A stretch of 55,867 nt of DNA from Nemertoderma westbladi (Eukaryota > Xenacoelomorpha > Nemertodermatida > Nemertodermatidae), in contig JAUCBJ010000800.1 in the NCBI GenBank assembly GCA_032718475.1, forward strand, positions 1 through 55,867, in the 5' to 3' direction. The notes under the pieces were generated by a model. The model saw only the letters and a list, made by a program, of their open reading frames with translations, did not search any database and was not told the origin of the DNA. Positions 31,926 to 42,588 of this stretch are shown piece by piece (within the stretch, counting starts at the first letter, position 1; each line of letters starts with the position of its first letter). The translations under genes were made by a program, and so were the position numbers.

Positions 31926-32520
31926 TGGTAACCTTTGAGATCACCTATACTTTATGATGATATTGTGTAGGCAATGTGGTGAGTATGGTAACCTTAGAGA
32001 TCACCTATATTTTATGATGAGATTGTGTAGGCAATGTGGTGAGTATGGTAACCTTAGAGATCACCTATACTTTATGATGATATTGTGTAGGCAATGTGGT
32101 GAGTATGGTAACCTTTGAGATCACCTATATTTTATGATGATATTGTGTTGGCAATGTGGTGAGTATGGTAACCTTTGAGATCACCTATATTTTATGATGA
32201 TATTGTGTTGGCAATGTGGTGAGTATGGTAACCTTTGAGATCACCTATATTTTATGATGATATTGTGTAGGCAATGTGGTGAGTATGGTAACCTTAGAGA
32301 TCACCTATATTTTATGATGATATTGTGTAGGCAATGTGGTGAGTATGGTAACCTTTGAGATCACCTATATTTTATGATGAGATTGTGTTGGCAATGTGGT
32401 GAGTATGGTAACCTTTGAGATCACCTATATTTTATGATGACATTGTCGAGGCAATGTGGTGAGTATGGTAACCTTTGAGATCACCTATATTTTATGATGA
32501 TTTGTGTAGGCAATGTGGTG
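31926..32520. repeat. Minisatellite, 60-bp unit, about 10 copies
   Basis: Strictly regular 60-bp units, each containing GAGTATGGTAACC, GAGATCACCTATA and GGCAATGTGGT. Units differ at only a few recurring positions (TTAG/TTTG, GTAG/GTTG), so the array has been homogenised. The last copy lost one base. Confidence 0.95.
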
Positions 32521-32990
32521 AATAAAATTGAATTTAAAACACAATTTAGGGTTGTCATGGAACCATTGGTTATTGATAAATTGTATTTTTCGGATATAAT
32601 CGACAGAGACAAACAGAAGACGACAATCGACAACCGACAGAAGCCTCCCTTCGGCAACTGAAAATAGATAGTCCACAACAACAGCATATAACCGACAGAA
32701 TAGCCTCTGACAACAGACAACCAATAATGGACAGAGCCAACTAAAAACAGGCAACAGAAATATGAAATATTATTTTGAATATATTATACTGTGTCTCATT
32801 TTTTACAGCGAAATACGGCATTATTTTAAGGCAATAAATTCAATCTGGAACTTTTACGTCCATACGGGCGCAATTATAGAATATAATGCCATCAACCCCA
32901 TTGGTGTTTTAGTAACCATAGTTATCATAGTCCTGTAATAGATCATTACCCTGTAAACCGTAAACAATCTGCACCTAGAATCTGCTGTGA
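32521..32990. other. Intergenic or 5' part of the LINE that follows
   Basis: Several CGACAGA/CAACAGAC repeats (32600-32750) but no frame I can assign. The 5' end of the adjacent LINE is not defined. Confidence 0.4.
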
Positions 32991-35900
32991 ACAAACAACA
33001 GAGCAGCAACTACAGTGTTACAGCAATGAAATTGATGCCAATGTTAATATCCTTCTGGGTACTGTTGACAATGTTACTAATCTGTCTACTGACCAACTAA
33101 ACCACCTCACAACTGAACTACAGGGAATTATAAATGATGCTGCTGACTTGCACCTCCCCCGGATAAAGATACACAAACGATCCAAGACTCTTAGAATTAG
33201 ATCGAGACAATTGACCCAACGCATTAAGCTTACTAGTGACTTGTATGAAATGTGGAAATGTCGAGGTAAAATTGAGGATGACTATATCCATGATGAATAT
33301 AAAGAATCGGAGCGCAACACACGGCGATTGAAAAATTGGCTCTCTAAGCATATTGTTTCCCATAGGGCAAATAAATGGGTCTACTCCTGTAGTACCAATC
33401 AGCGTAAATTTTGGAGACGATTTAAAACCAATCGTGATGATACAGTTCCACTCTCTATGCAGGCAATGCTCCGTCAACATTATGTAGATAAGTTCACTGC
33501 ACCCAATGATACCAAGGACACAAATGATGAATAACTTGAGATCACAACTATCTAGCAAGTGTGATGTTAGTATTCCACCTTCAATTTCACCACTAACAGT
33601 AAAACGAGCAATTGGTTCACTTTCCAAAAACAACTACTACTAGGTCGAGCGAACTCGGACAGTGGAAATGAGATCCTTCCAGGCTTCCCGATTCTCCATA
33701 GTTGTCGCAATTTCGTTTCTCCCAAGTTCAGTATCCCTTTCAAGTTAATCTATATATCTTATGGCCGGTCGTCCACGACTACGCTTTCCATGAGTTGGTC
33801 GCCAGAGAAGTAGATCTGGTATGACCTCGTCTTTACTTCACCAGCAGTGCCCACTGAATCTTAATCTGCGTTCACGGAGGGTGGTTGTGATATTGTACCA
33901 TGAAGCTCGGAGTTTGTCATGTGTTGTCTCCAGCTGATGTTTAGGGCTGCCCTTAGTAATCTTGTGTAGCAACCATCAATTCGTTGTTCAAGTGATTTAG
34001 TCAGTGTCCAGGTCTCACCCCCGTATAAAAATACACTTTCCACTGTGGCTCGAAAGAATTTTCCAGTCCAGTCAGTTCTTCATAAAACTTGACTGCTTGT
34101 TCTTGCTCTGAGGCATTGGTTGGACTGTAGCAACATATAACTGTTGCCTTGGGATTCCCATCAAATGTTGCGATCATAACCCTGGAATTTATAGATTCGA
34201 TGTTGTTTAGGGTGAATGGCTTAAGTGCAAATGGGCTTAGCAGAATTCCTACTCCACGAATTGATGCATTGGCCGAGTTTCTTACTGCTGAGCTTGTTAC
34301 TAACGTCCATCCATTTCCAATGTCATTGTACTTCATATGTGATAATTGAATGTACCGAAATACTGACTAACAGGGGGTTGTGATGTGTATTGGGCTTAAT
34401 GTCCTGATTCTATATTTTTTTGTAGTTAAAGGTTGTAAAACTCTAGTGTTTACCTTAAAGTTAATTGTACTTCATGGCAGTGTCTTCATGACAAATCCGA
34501 TGTTCTTGGATGCAGATGATGTCGATGTTATATTCCATTGCCAGAGCGACCATGTCATCCTGTTTGGTATGTGCTTTCAGCGTGCGTGCGTTCATTGTAG
34601 CAATCTTTAGTTGTCTTTTTACATTTCAACAGGTTGGTTATTCTTTCTTCTCTGTCTTCTGTTCCAGTAGCCAATTTATCGACCCCAGCCTGGTGTACCA
34701 CTGAGGGACGCGGTCCTTGTTGACCCGGGCGACAACCGAGTCAGTATTTCTCCTGGGGGGTTCTCATACAAAAACAAAAACAAATCACCTGACTATTCAT
34801 CAATGCAGGTGGAACATTTACTTCATGCCAATCCTGATGTTGTTTGTCCTTTCCTATGCCTAATTTTCAATACATGCATCAGACTACATATTGTCCCCAC
34901 AGTTTTTGGGAAAACAATAGTAACCAGTTTGCACAAAGGTAAGCAGCGCACTCACTATGACCCTAACTCCTACCAGCCTGTGTCGATAATATCACTGCTT
35001 GCTAAGGTTTTTGAACAACTCACTATCTCTGAATATAATGACCAACATATTAGACCCCACCCTAACCAAGTTGCGTATCAACAATATATGGGGACAGAGT
35101 TGGTAATTGGTTCTGTCTTGGAGTGTCTGCAGTATTATAAGCGCAGTGGATCACCAGTATATATTTTACAACTAGATCTAGCCTCAGCCTTTGACAATGT
35201 TGGACACTCTTTACTTTTCACTAAGCTACAAAAAGTCGTGAACCCACACATACTCCTGACACTTATGCACTATTACTCAATCAGTGAAGTCTTTCTTAAG
35301 TTTGGCAACCTAATGGATACGGACATAAATGAGAAGTCATCAAGATCCTAAGAGGAGTTAAACAAGGATCATTATTATCCAGCTGCTTGTTTAATTTTTA
35401 CACAGCGGCCATTATGGAAGAGCTCAATCTGCTAACCTGGGATGCAGAGTGAATGACATCTGGCTTGGACATCTAGCATATGCAGATGACTTTCTAATTA
35501 TGAGCACTTCTGCCAAAGACATTGAGAGAATGGCTACCATTGTGAATGAGCAGTGCAAGCGACTTAACGTGGAAATAGAACAAGGTAAATCGAAATGGAT
35601 GTGCTGGGGAAATACACTAACAAGCGAGACTACCTCTCATATTAGTGTGGCCGGACACATACTACCGGAATCCTGTAAACTCAACTTCCTTGGCTTCAAA
35701 CTTTCGAACCAAAAAACATCCTATTCAGAGTGCATCAAGTCGATTGCTTACCTATCACACGTTTTTCACGAGAACAACTGGACTGCTCGCTGGTTAAACT
35801 TGGAGACAATTTTTAAACTATGGGACTCCATAGCATTATCATCAATCTTATACAATATTCGTTTCCACATTGGAGCATTGTCTGGGTCTGAAACTGATAG

Positions 35901-36245
35901 CCTGGATGCCTACTATGGGAAGACAATAAGAGAACTTCTTCATGTTGGGTCTTATGTTTCCAACTGAACCCTTTATGAGCTTACTGGATGCAAACCCATC
36001 TCAGTTTTAGCCTTCCGGAGTGCTGTGCAATGGTACTTCGATTCACAATGTGTCCCAGCATTACACTACTACAAGGATCGTTTCGTGCTGTATCTAACTT
36101 GAACTTGAACAGACAGGGGAACTTCTGTGGTGTCACCAATGGCTACAGGAAAGCACGAACAGAGTTCCACCTTCCAAGCCTGTCATCCCTGTTAACGTAC
36201 AAATACTCGAAACCAAACCTACTAGCGAGACTAGACATGTGACCA
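32991..36245 (+). mobile_element. Non-LTR retrotransposon (LINE), split by a nested insertion
   Basis: The linker before the reverse transcriptase runs from about 33000 to 33535. After the nested element, the reverse transcriptase resumes at 34790 with NSYQPVSIISLLAKVFEQL and LDLASAFDNVGHSLL (first catalytic Asp region), then GVKQGSLLSSCLFNFY near 35352, and AYADDFLIMS (the YADD catalytic box) near 35470. The thumb and C-terminal region follow to about 36240 in several frames. Frameshifts near 35340 and 35440 and stops make it inactive. The endonuclease domain is not present, so the copy is also 5' truncated. Confidence 0.8.
33634..34775 (-). mobile_element. Nested RTE-like LINE, internally deleted
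   Basis: Inserted in reverse inside the LINE at 32991-36245. The minus strand starts with the endonuclease N-terminus (IATMNARTLKAHTKQDDMVA, MEYNIDIICIQEHRI, about 34600-34480) and continues through GVGILLSPFALKPFTLNNIE and VICCYSPTNAS (34336-34080). It then jumps directly to the C-terminal tail LYGGETWTLTKSLEQRIDGC (about 34030) and WRPTHGKRSRGRPAIRYID (about 33790). The whole reverse transcriptase palm is missing. The 3' end is a short (TAG)n-like tail (CCTAGTAGTAG on the minus strand). AAAAACAA flanks both sides (33626-33633 and 34776-34783), a probable target-site duplication. Confidence 0.8.
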
Positions 36246-36461
36246 TCTCCCCGAGCAGATACTTTAATTGCAAACTTCCTATACAACTGTTTTGCACTAG
36301 AAGATACCACTTTTGCCGAAAAAAAGGCCAGGATTCTTCAATACTAGTTAGCTGCATAACATTTATAAAAAACAAATAAACCGAAATCATTAAATTAAAT
36401 CAATGTCCAAATAATTAATCTCATTTCATCAGATTCATTTTATTTCACAATTTCCCAATAA
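36246..36461. other. Intergenic between LINE and TRIP4 locus
   Basis: AT-rich. A minus-strand AATAAA (plus TTTATT near 36436) could serve as poly(A) signal for the TRIP4 locus. Confidence 0.35.
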
Positions 36462-36560
36462 ATTACCGTATTTCCCCACTCTATACCGTATTTCCCCACC
36501 CTATACCGTATTTTACCACTCTATACCGTATTTCACCACACATATCGTATTTACTATTTA
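36462..36560. repeat. Tandem repeat, about 20-bp unit, five copies
   Basis: Units containing CTATACCGTATTTCCCCAC, becoming diverged toward 36560. Lies just beyond the 3' end of the TRIP4 locus. Confidence 0.8.
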
Positions 36561-36644
36561 GCCCCAGTTTATTTCCCATATTTACACTGACACTATTTGC
36601 ACATATACAGTGAGAGATATAAATGTAGTAAAAGTACTGGAGAA

Positions 36645-37815
36645 CTATTGAGCCAACCCTGTAACTACAAGTTGGTGTAGATAGGGGTCTAGTTTCCATA
36701 TCTTATGTTGCCCTTTAACAGGCAATTTAACGATAAGTTTCCGCGGATTTTGGTAAAGAAAGACGAACGGCGACTGGGATTCCCCGTTGGGATGGAGAGC
36801 GTGGTAAGTTTCCTGATCCAAAACGTCGACAATATCGACGCAACCGAGGCTAACGGCAAGCTAACGGCCCCATCCCGGTGCAGTGTCTCGACCGCCACTA
36901 TATCTTCACATAGGGGGGGGCGCGCAGTAGCGGCGATCCACAAGCGGCCCCGATGCGGCGAGTACCAACCCTGGCTCTCGTCCAACTTGGCCCCGCAGAC
37001 TAGCAGCGACGCCCAGGGCTGATGGAGACTCAGACACTTCCCGGGGTCACTGGCTTGCTGCAGACCCGCGTCCTGGAGCCGCAAGTCCCTGCGGGAGATT
37101 TTAGTACCCGCGCTGACTGGCTCCAACTCCGCCGTTATATCAATGGAGTCGGACTTATGGGGAGCAAAAACGAACCGCGGTACGGAATCCTGTCCAACCC
37201 CGGTCCCTCCCACCCACGTCCCTCCCTCCTCCACCACCGCAGCCTCCCACCCCTCCCCCCCACCAACCATCCTCTCCTCCTCGATCACACACCTCCCCAC
37301 GAAGTCTACAGTGACGCCCCTCCCACTCCGACGGTCGTGTCGTCTCTCGCGGAGCTCCGACTCTGCGCGGCACGCCGCTCCGCCTTGCTCAACCAACTAT
37401 CCACCCCCCAAGGCGAACCAATCTGACTGATTGTCGATAACCTTAGTTCGACTCGAACTAGTTTTATCGAACTCGAGTAATCGATTCTTCTGTTCCAACG
37501 CCCTCCGTATATCAGCCCCCCTCCCTCCCGGGTCCCATACTCCCTCTCCAAAACCGCCTCCCAATATTAACCCACTCCCTAACACCCCCAAACCCCCAGG
37601 TTTATCCGTATCAATGCCTCTTAATCTCTCTAACAACTTCAACCCTTTCTTCGTCCCCGAGTCTATAAGTTCCTTATCGGCCTTACTGCAGACTAGAGCG
37701 GCGCAGTGCAGACAAGGTCCCGACCCTTATTCCTGCGCGCAGACTATGCGACCGCACCGCAGACAGTTGGACACCAAGCCGTGTCTCTGACCCGCACAGT
37801 CGCAAGAGTTTCTCC
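36645..37815 (-). pseudogene. TRIP4: TRIP4 (ASC-1) terminal exon with four reading-frame lesions
   Basis: TRIP4/ASC-1 is the zinc-finger and ASCH-domain scaffold of the ASC-1 transcriptional coactivator and ribosome-rescue complex. On the minus strand, after an AG acceptor (plus 37816-37820), the order matches the family: zinc finger CDCAGQRHGLVSNCLRCGRI and GSGPCLHCAALVC; KLLEFDKTSSSRTKVIDNQS; VDSWLSKAERRAAQSR; GVTVDFVGR; ASCH domain CLSLHQPWASLLV, GWYSPHRGRLWIAATA, LGCVDIVDVLDQ, VFLYQNPRKLIVKLPVKGQH and IWKLD; terminal TAG at 36645-36647. Lesions: an in-frame TAA at 37727-37729 inside the zinc finger; one extra G in a six-G run (37404-37409); a second frame change near 37340-37375; and about 19 bases missing near 36848, removing the YPTGC-like segment before LGCVD. 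Either a decayed copy or a mis-assembled gene. Confidence 0.85.
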
Positions 37816-38569
37816 CTGGGAGTATCAGGTTACAGTTGTACAATGCTTCAATTACAATATATAAAAAATAAGATAATAAAAAAATAATATAATAATAATA
37901 AAAAAAATAAAAAATAACTAATGTTTGTTGCCATTGGCCCATACAAACCTTGTCCTCTATAAAGTACATTTCTTGGCCGTAGACGAAGGCCCAACACGGA
38001 AGGTACTTAAAGAGCAACACGACCGAACACAGTCGAAAATAGGAAGAGCAAAAAAAATAACATCGGGTACAAACTTTTAGATAAAATTAGCCACGCGTTG
38101 CTTTTCTATAAGTAAATTCCCGAAATTATTGAATAAAATCGTCGCGAAATTAAATATTCATTTCACTTAATTAAATATTCATAGCCTAAGCCTACAACTA
38201 ATAATTGAATCTAGTAGTAGGCCTAAGTTAAGTGTGGTTAGCACCGGGCCAGAGATCACTACCGGTGTCCTAGGCGAATTTTATTTTAGGATTTATTTGT
38301 TTGTTTTTTTTTGGTTAGGGTTAGTTGGTCAGGCCCACACACCCTAATTAACTGCCATGTAACCCTAACCCTAAGTCATAAGGCTCTAATCTAAGAAATG
38401 TTGTGGAATCGACCTTGCCATTGGCCACTGCCATTATATGACAGTTTTAATTAGGTATTCGGGCCGCGACTGTGTTCGATTGTCTTCGGCAGTTTTTGGA
38501 GTGTATATATGTGTGTTCGACTGTGTTCCGTCGTGTTGTTCTTTAAGTACCTTCCGACCCACACACCCA
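37816..38569. other. Flank of the TRIP4 locus with a 41-bp inverted repeat pair
   Basis: No gene seen. 37997-38037 (CGGAAGGTACTTAAAGAGC…) and 38516-38556 are inverse copies differing at two of 41 positions, separated by about 480 bp. CCCTAACC-like sequence near 38320-38370 is short and internal. Confidence 0.55.
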
Positions 38570-38713
38570 GGACGAAGGTCCGTATGGGACGAAGGTCCGA
38601 ATGGGACGAAGGTCCGAACAGGACGAAGGTCCGGACGGACCGAAAAAGCGATCCAGACGGTCACTTTCGGACCTTCGTCCCATTTGGACCTTCGACTCAT
38701 TCGGACCTTAGAC
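38570..38713. repeat. Hairpin of 17-bp units in inverted arms (foldback-like locus 4)
   Basis: GGACGAAGGTCCG starts at 38570, 38587, 38604 and 38621 (17-bp period). After a short spacer, CGGACCTTCGTCC and two diverged inverse units follow (38668-38710). The result is a small hairpin whose arms are tandem arrays, the same plan as the three larger loci. Confidence 0.8.
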
Positions 38714-38954
38714 CCAATACCGGCTTCATCTGAGCAGTGAACAAACTAGTGAGCTCCCTTAATGTCTCCAACAGAACAGCAATGTCAGATCAAAGTCAAA
38801 ATCTGGAACATATTTCTCTGGGGTGTAGTATATCCATGGTTTCTACTACCATATTGAGGGCATATACGCATCTACCCAATTTAAATCAATTGCTATAACT
38901 GGTTATTGGTTATAACTGGTTATAACATTCTTTCAAATTAATTATTTCGAAAAT
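38714..38954. other. Short intergenic stretch
   Basis: No recognised feature. Confidence 0.4.
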
Positions 38955-40924
38955 ATTCTAAGAAAATTTTGCATATCGATCGGAGAAGAGTTAGGCGTTT
39001 AAATTTTAATAGAGCTGTTAGAGCTTATAGCATCTTCTTTCGATTAAGGTTGACAATTCTATATTCTCACAGTTTTATCAATGTCGACAAACCACTAAGC
39101 AGTTAGTCCATACTTGTTGCATGAACAGGTACGAAAATAACGAAATTTTTTTAAACATCGGATAATATTATAATAATTTCGTTCACATATGAAAACACAA
39201 AGCATGTAATACGCAATACAATTAATTGCTGAAAGGAAATTAAATATAGTTGGAATGAGGATAATAATGGATAGCGGAACAGAAAGTAAAATTTCAAGCA
39301 GAACAAACCAAATTAGGTATTTCTTCTAATTCAATCATTTCTAGAGAACACCAAAACCTTCAAATAATTGAGCCCACAATCTATAATGTCTCTGTAAATG
39401 ACACTGTATGATATTGCAGGGAATCAGGAAACCTATTAATATTATTAGGCCTACACCTTTTTTACACATTAAAATCTCGGTACCCAACACTTTGACTCAA
39501 TCACTACTACTACTAGGATCGGCATGCTGCATTGCAGCTGCATTTTTAAGAATGCTGTGCCAGCTTATCGACAAAATTGCACCGCCACAACTCCCTATCA
39601 CCCATGACATTTCCTAGATCATCTGCATCTTCAAGGCCAGAGTCCTTTAAGATGCGTCTCAAGAAAGTCATGGGCTGTCCACCATGCTTATTCACTCCAT
39701 GAGGCTGCCAAAGTACAAGATTATGCACTGGCTAGTCCTCACGGCGAAAGCAATGTCCTGCAAAGCGGAGGCGATTTTGTTCTAGTGTCAAGCTTGGGGG
39801 AACCAATGAGACACCTCCAATGTTATATAGTGTCTGGTTGGAGATGTGTGCATTGTTCTTGACACAATGAACCCGGCGTAGCATTCTTGTGAATGTGCCA
39901 TCCAGAGATTTGGTGTCCTCAGCAGTTAGAGCCCAGCATGGACTCCCATAGAGGAGTACTGGAACTACTGCTGCTGTAAATAATCGGACCTTAAGTTTCG
40001 GATTAATTCTCGGAGACTTCCAAATCCTGGAAAGCCTATTCAAGGCTGCCCATGCCTTTCCCTTACGTATTCGAAGGTCCTCACCTGACTTCCGGATCCA
40101 TGATCCCAGGTAACAGAAGTCATCCACATGCTCAAGCATACCATCTTTTGAGCTTATGCTCATCCGATCAGAGACTTGCTTAACTGTCAAATTTTTGGTC
40201 TTTCTGGAGTTAATAAAAAGACCAATACTAGAAGCAGCATGTTCTAATGAGCTGAGGAGCCGTTGGGCTCCCTCTAGTGATTCTGAGAGTACTCCTAGTC
40301 ATCAGCAAAGTCTAGATCAGTTAGGTACTTGGCAGGATTTCCTCGACTTCTGGAGCCAGTAGGTGGAGTTATCATCACCCCATCATCATTATGATGATCT
40401 AAGGACATGCGTAGAACATAGTCAACAACAATTATGAACAAGAATGGTGCAAGTGTGTCTCCCTGGAGGGCGCCCCACAACACTTCAAATGGTTCTGTGT
40501 CACTGTCAACAGTAGACACAAATGTTGTCGAACCATCGTATACTGATCTGATTGCCAATCAATCACAGAGGGAATCAATGATTTGGTCAATGATCTAAAA
40601 TAACCAATCAATAATATCGGTAGTGTAGTGAAGAAATACATGGTAGACAGCAAACCTCAAATGACATGAACGAGAATTAAATAAGTACTTAAACAAAGAG
40701 AGCTTACTTAATGTCACGTAGACAACACCAAATGATATAGTGATAAATATTGAACACAGTTATTAATGATGACAGGATTTGTTTGCTCAGGTTATAAATT
40801 ATTTCTACATTTCTACAGCTCTAACGTCTACATTAATTCGCTTTTGAATACAGCGCTGTAAAGGGATATTAAATAATGATCCTTCCAAAGTTATAACATA
40901 ACAACAATAATGTTTACATTTTTT
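38955..40924. repeat. Segmental duplication, right copy
   Basis: Collinear with 29303-30685 (anchors listed there) but carrying the LINE at 39505-40558 and lacking the 433-bp insertion. Substitutions and small indels are scattered through the match, so the duplication is not very recent. The two copies lie about 9.6 kb apart in the same orientation. Confidence 0.85.
39505..40558 (-). mobile_element. 5'-truncated LINE with 8-bp target-site duplication
   Basis: The minus strand encodes the second half of the reverse transcriptase and the C-terminal tail: SVYDGSTTFVSTVDSDTEPF, GALQGDTLAPFLFIIVVDYV, DLDFADD (catalytic box), then DDFCYLGSWIRKSGEDLRIR, VPVLLYGSPCWALTAEDTKS and RLRFAGHCFRRED. Flanked by TCAATCAC at 39497-39504 and 40559-40566, with the intact empty site in the left copy of the segmental duplication. 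It ends in a (TAG)n-like tail. Minor frame breaks. Closest in style to RTE/CR1-type endonuclease-reverse transcriptases of marine invertebrates. Confidence 0.9.
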
Positions 40925-40969
40925 AATCATTCAATTGAAATACCTCTTTCATACCAATTCAATTCATAC

Positions 40970-41200
40970 CAATTCAAAATATTAAGTGGTCGTAGCACGT
41001 TTAGCAACCATAATCTGTTTCAGCTCAACAACAATGGTAGAACAAGGGGCCATTCCATGAAACTGTTAACTCCTCATTCAAATAGCCGTCTGCATCAGAC
41101 ACATTTCACTATAAGAAATATTCCGGTGTGGAATTCGCTTCCATCAGCAGTTGTGACAACACTTTTTTCAATACTTAAACTATCAGAGTTTAAGTAGTGC
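40970..41200 (+). mobile_element. LINE C-terminal fragment (CR1/Jockey-like)
   Basis: The plus-strand frame contains HFTIRNIPVWNSLPSAVV followed by a short tail and stop. The V-WNSLP signature is typical of the very end of many CR1/L2/Jockey-clade polyproteins. Everything upstream of it is missing. Confidence 0.65.
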
Positions 41201-41239
41201 TGATAGGAAGTAGTGTTTAAGTGGTTTCAGTAGTTATTG

Positions 41240-41500
41240 CAGCAGCTTGGTCTAGTGGTGACATTACTGTGCTTCCGATTAGGGAGCCCGGGTTCGATCC
41301 CTAGATGGGGCAGCACTGTTTGGGCACAGTGCTTTAAATGCTGCAGCCTAGCCCAACCCCGGATTTCATCTTTCAGTGGTCGATAAATGGGAACCAAGGC
41401 AACTTGGGAAACAGAGTGGAAGGGTTTGCTGTGGAAGATCACCCATGGTGGTGAACAGGCATTCCTTGGCTAAACGAGCCTAAAAGATTATCCCATTCAG
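41240..41500 (+). mobile_element. tRNA-derived SINE (copy 2)
   Basis: A box TGGTCTAGTGG at 41248-41258 and B box GGTTCGATCC at 41291-41300, 43 bp apart, with a tRNA-like head. A roughly 180-bp unrelated body follows (GGGCACAGTGCTTTAAATGC onward). It differs in body from the 4195 SINE, so it is a second family. Confidence 0.75.
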
Positions 41501-41619
41501 TAGTTATTAACATGTTCGAGCTATGCCCTGTTGAAGGCTGTTAATTGTATTTTAATACATGTTTGGGTTGAAATATTGGCAATAACTGATTCTTTGATCA
41601 ACCTAAAGCACCACCTCCC
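41501..41619. other. Short intergenic stretch
   Basis: Nothing recognised. Confidence 0.35.
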
Positions 41620-42588
41620 TTGACTACTCATGATGTTTACTCTGGTGACCTGGGCGCAGAACTATCTTTGGAATTTGAAACTACCACACAATCAGCGGAA
41701 TACCCTGCTCGGCATCTGCCTGACTACAGAGAAGCTGGCACGCTTCTATCAGCACAAACTTTTATTACTGAACTGCCAATGCGAAAACAAGTTTCCGAAC
41801 TTTATTGACAAATCTGTTTAATTTAACATTGCACACCCAAGTTTTAAAAACATCCTAGGTAACTTCAAACAGCGTAGTTTAGCATCTGCAATATGCTCCA
41901 CCCACTCCAAAATTTCAGGACTTATTAAACATCGTGCTATACATCAACTTTTTATCGAAACCACCCATCTACCACCCAATATTATGCATAAAATGCAACA
42001 TTTTTATAAGAAAACCCACGAACTGGCCACGTTGGATGCTGGCTCTATCCAATGGAAGAAACTGAATAAACTGACTAGTTGGGACGCAACTGTACACAAA
42101 CAACAACTACGGAGCCTTCAACTGGCACCGGATAGAGTTTTTGTGGATAGCTCCACTACTCCTTCCCTTCCAGAAGGTACGAAAGATCTCTTAAACAAAG
42201 GACCCCAGTTCGCGGTGCAACATGAACTTGACTGCGACACTGTGGCTGACCTCTCAATTACACTAGATCATTTACCACATGGAATGCAGTGGAGAATCGA
42301 GTGCGATCAGCGCGCAGAGGAACAACGTAGTTTGAATACTACTGACACCATGCTTTCTTCTTACAACCACCCTCACTACAACCTCGTCATTAGGACGAAT
42401 TTATTTCCCCAATGCATAGCAACTCCCTCCCCTGGAAGACACCCCCCATCAGTACTGCATGATATTGAGGAACTCACTAACGCCATCAAGGCAGTTTTCG
42501 GACAGCATAAATCGCAGCTCATACGTAATCCCAGGAACAAGACGTACTGTAACCTCTCAGATAAAGTAAACCGCACAGCACAGGTAAC
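41620..42588 (+). mobile_element. Possible Penelope-like element fragment (N-terminal part)
   Basis: A 200-residue frame (41984-42588) with LPEGTKDLLNKGPQFAVQHE, resembling the LxKGPxFAV box ahead of the reverse transcriptase in Penelope-like elements, followed by helical charged sequence. A related stretch upstream (41620-41980) is in another frame. No GIY-YIG or catalytic box is present. The fragment stops abruptly where CRAL-TRIO copy C begins. Confidence 0.45.

Noticed and set aside
31926-32520. Possible CRISPR-like array of regular repeats
   Set aside because: Eukaryotic DNA, no spacers: the whole 60-bp unit is repeated.
37022-37790. Plus-strand Pro-rich frames opposite TRIP4
   Set aside because: They are antisense shadows of the GC-rich TRIP4 exon, which has clear homology on the minus strand.
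38320-38375. Telomere-like CCCTAACC repeats
   Set aside because: Only a few imperfect copies, internal, mixed with unrelated sequence.
41240-41310. Functional tRNA gene
   Set aside because: A and B boxes are good, but the acceptor and anticodon stems do not pair well and a SINE body follows directly.
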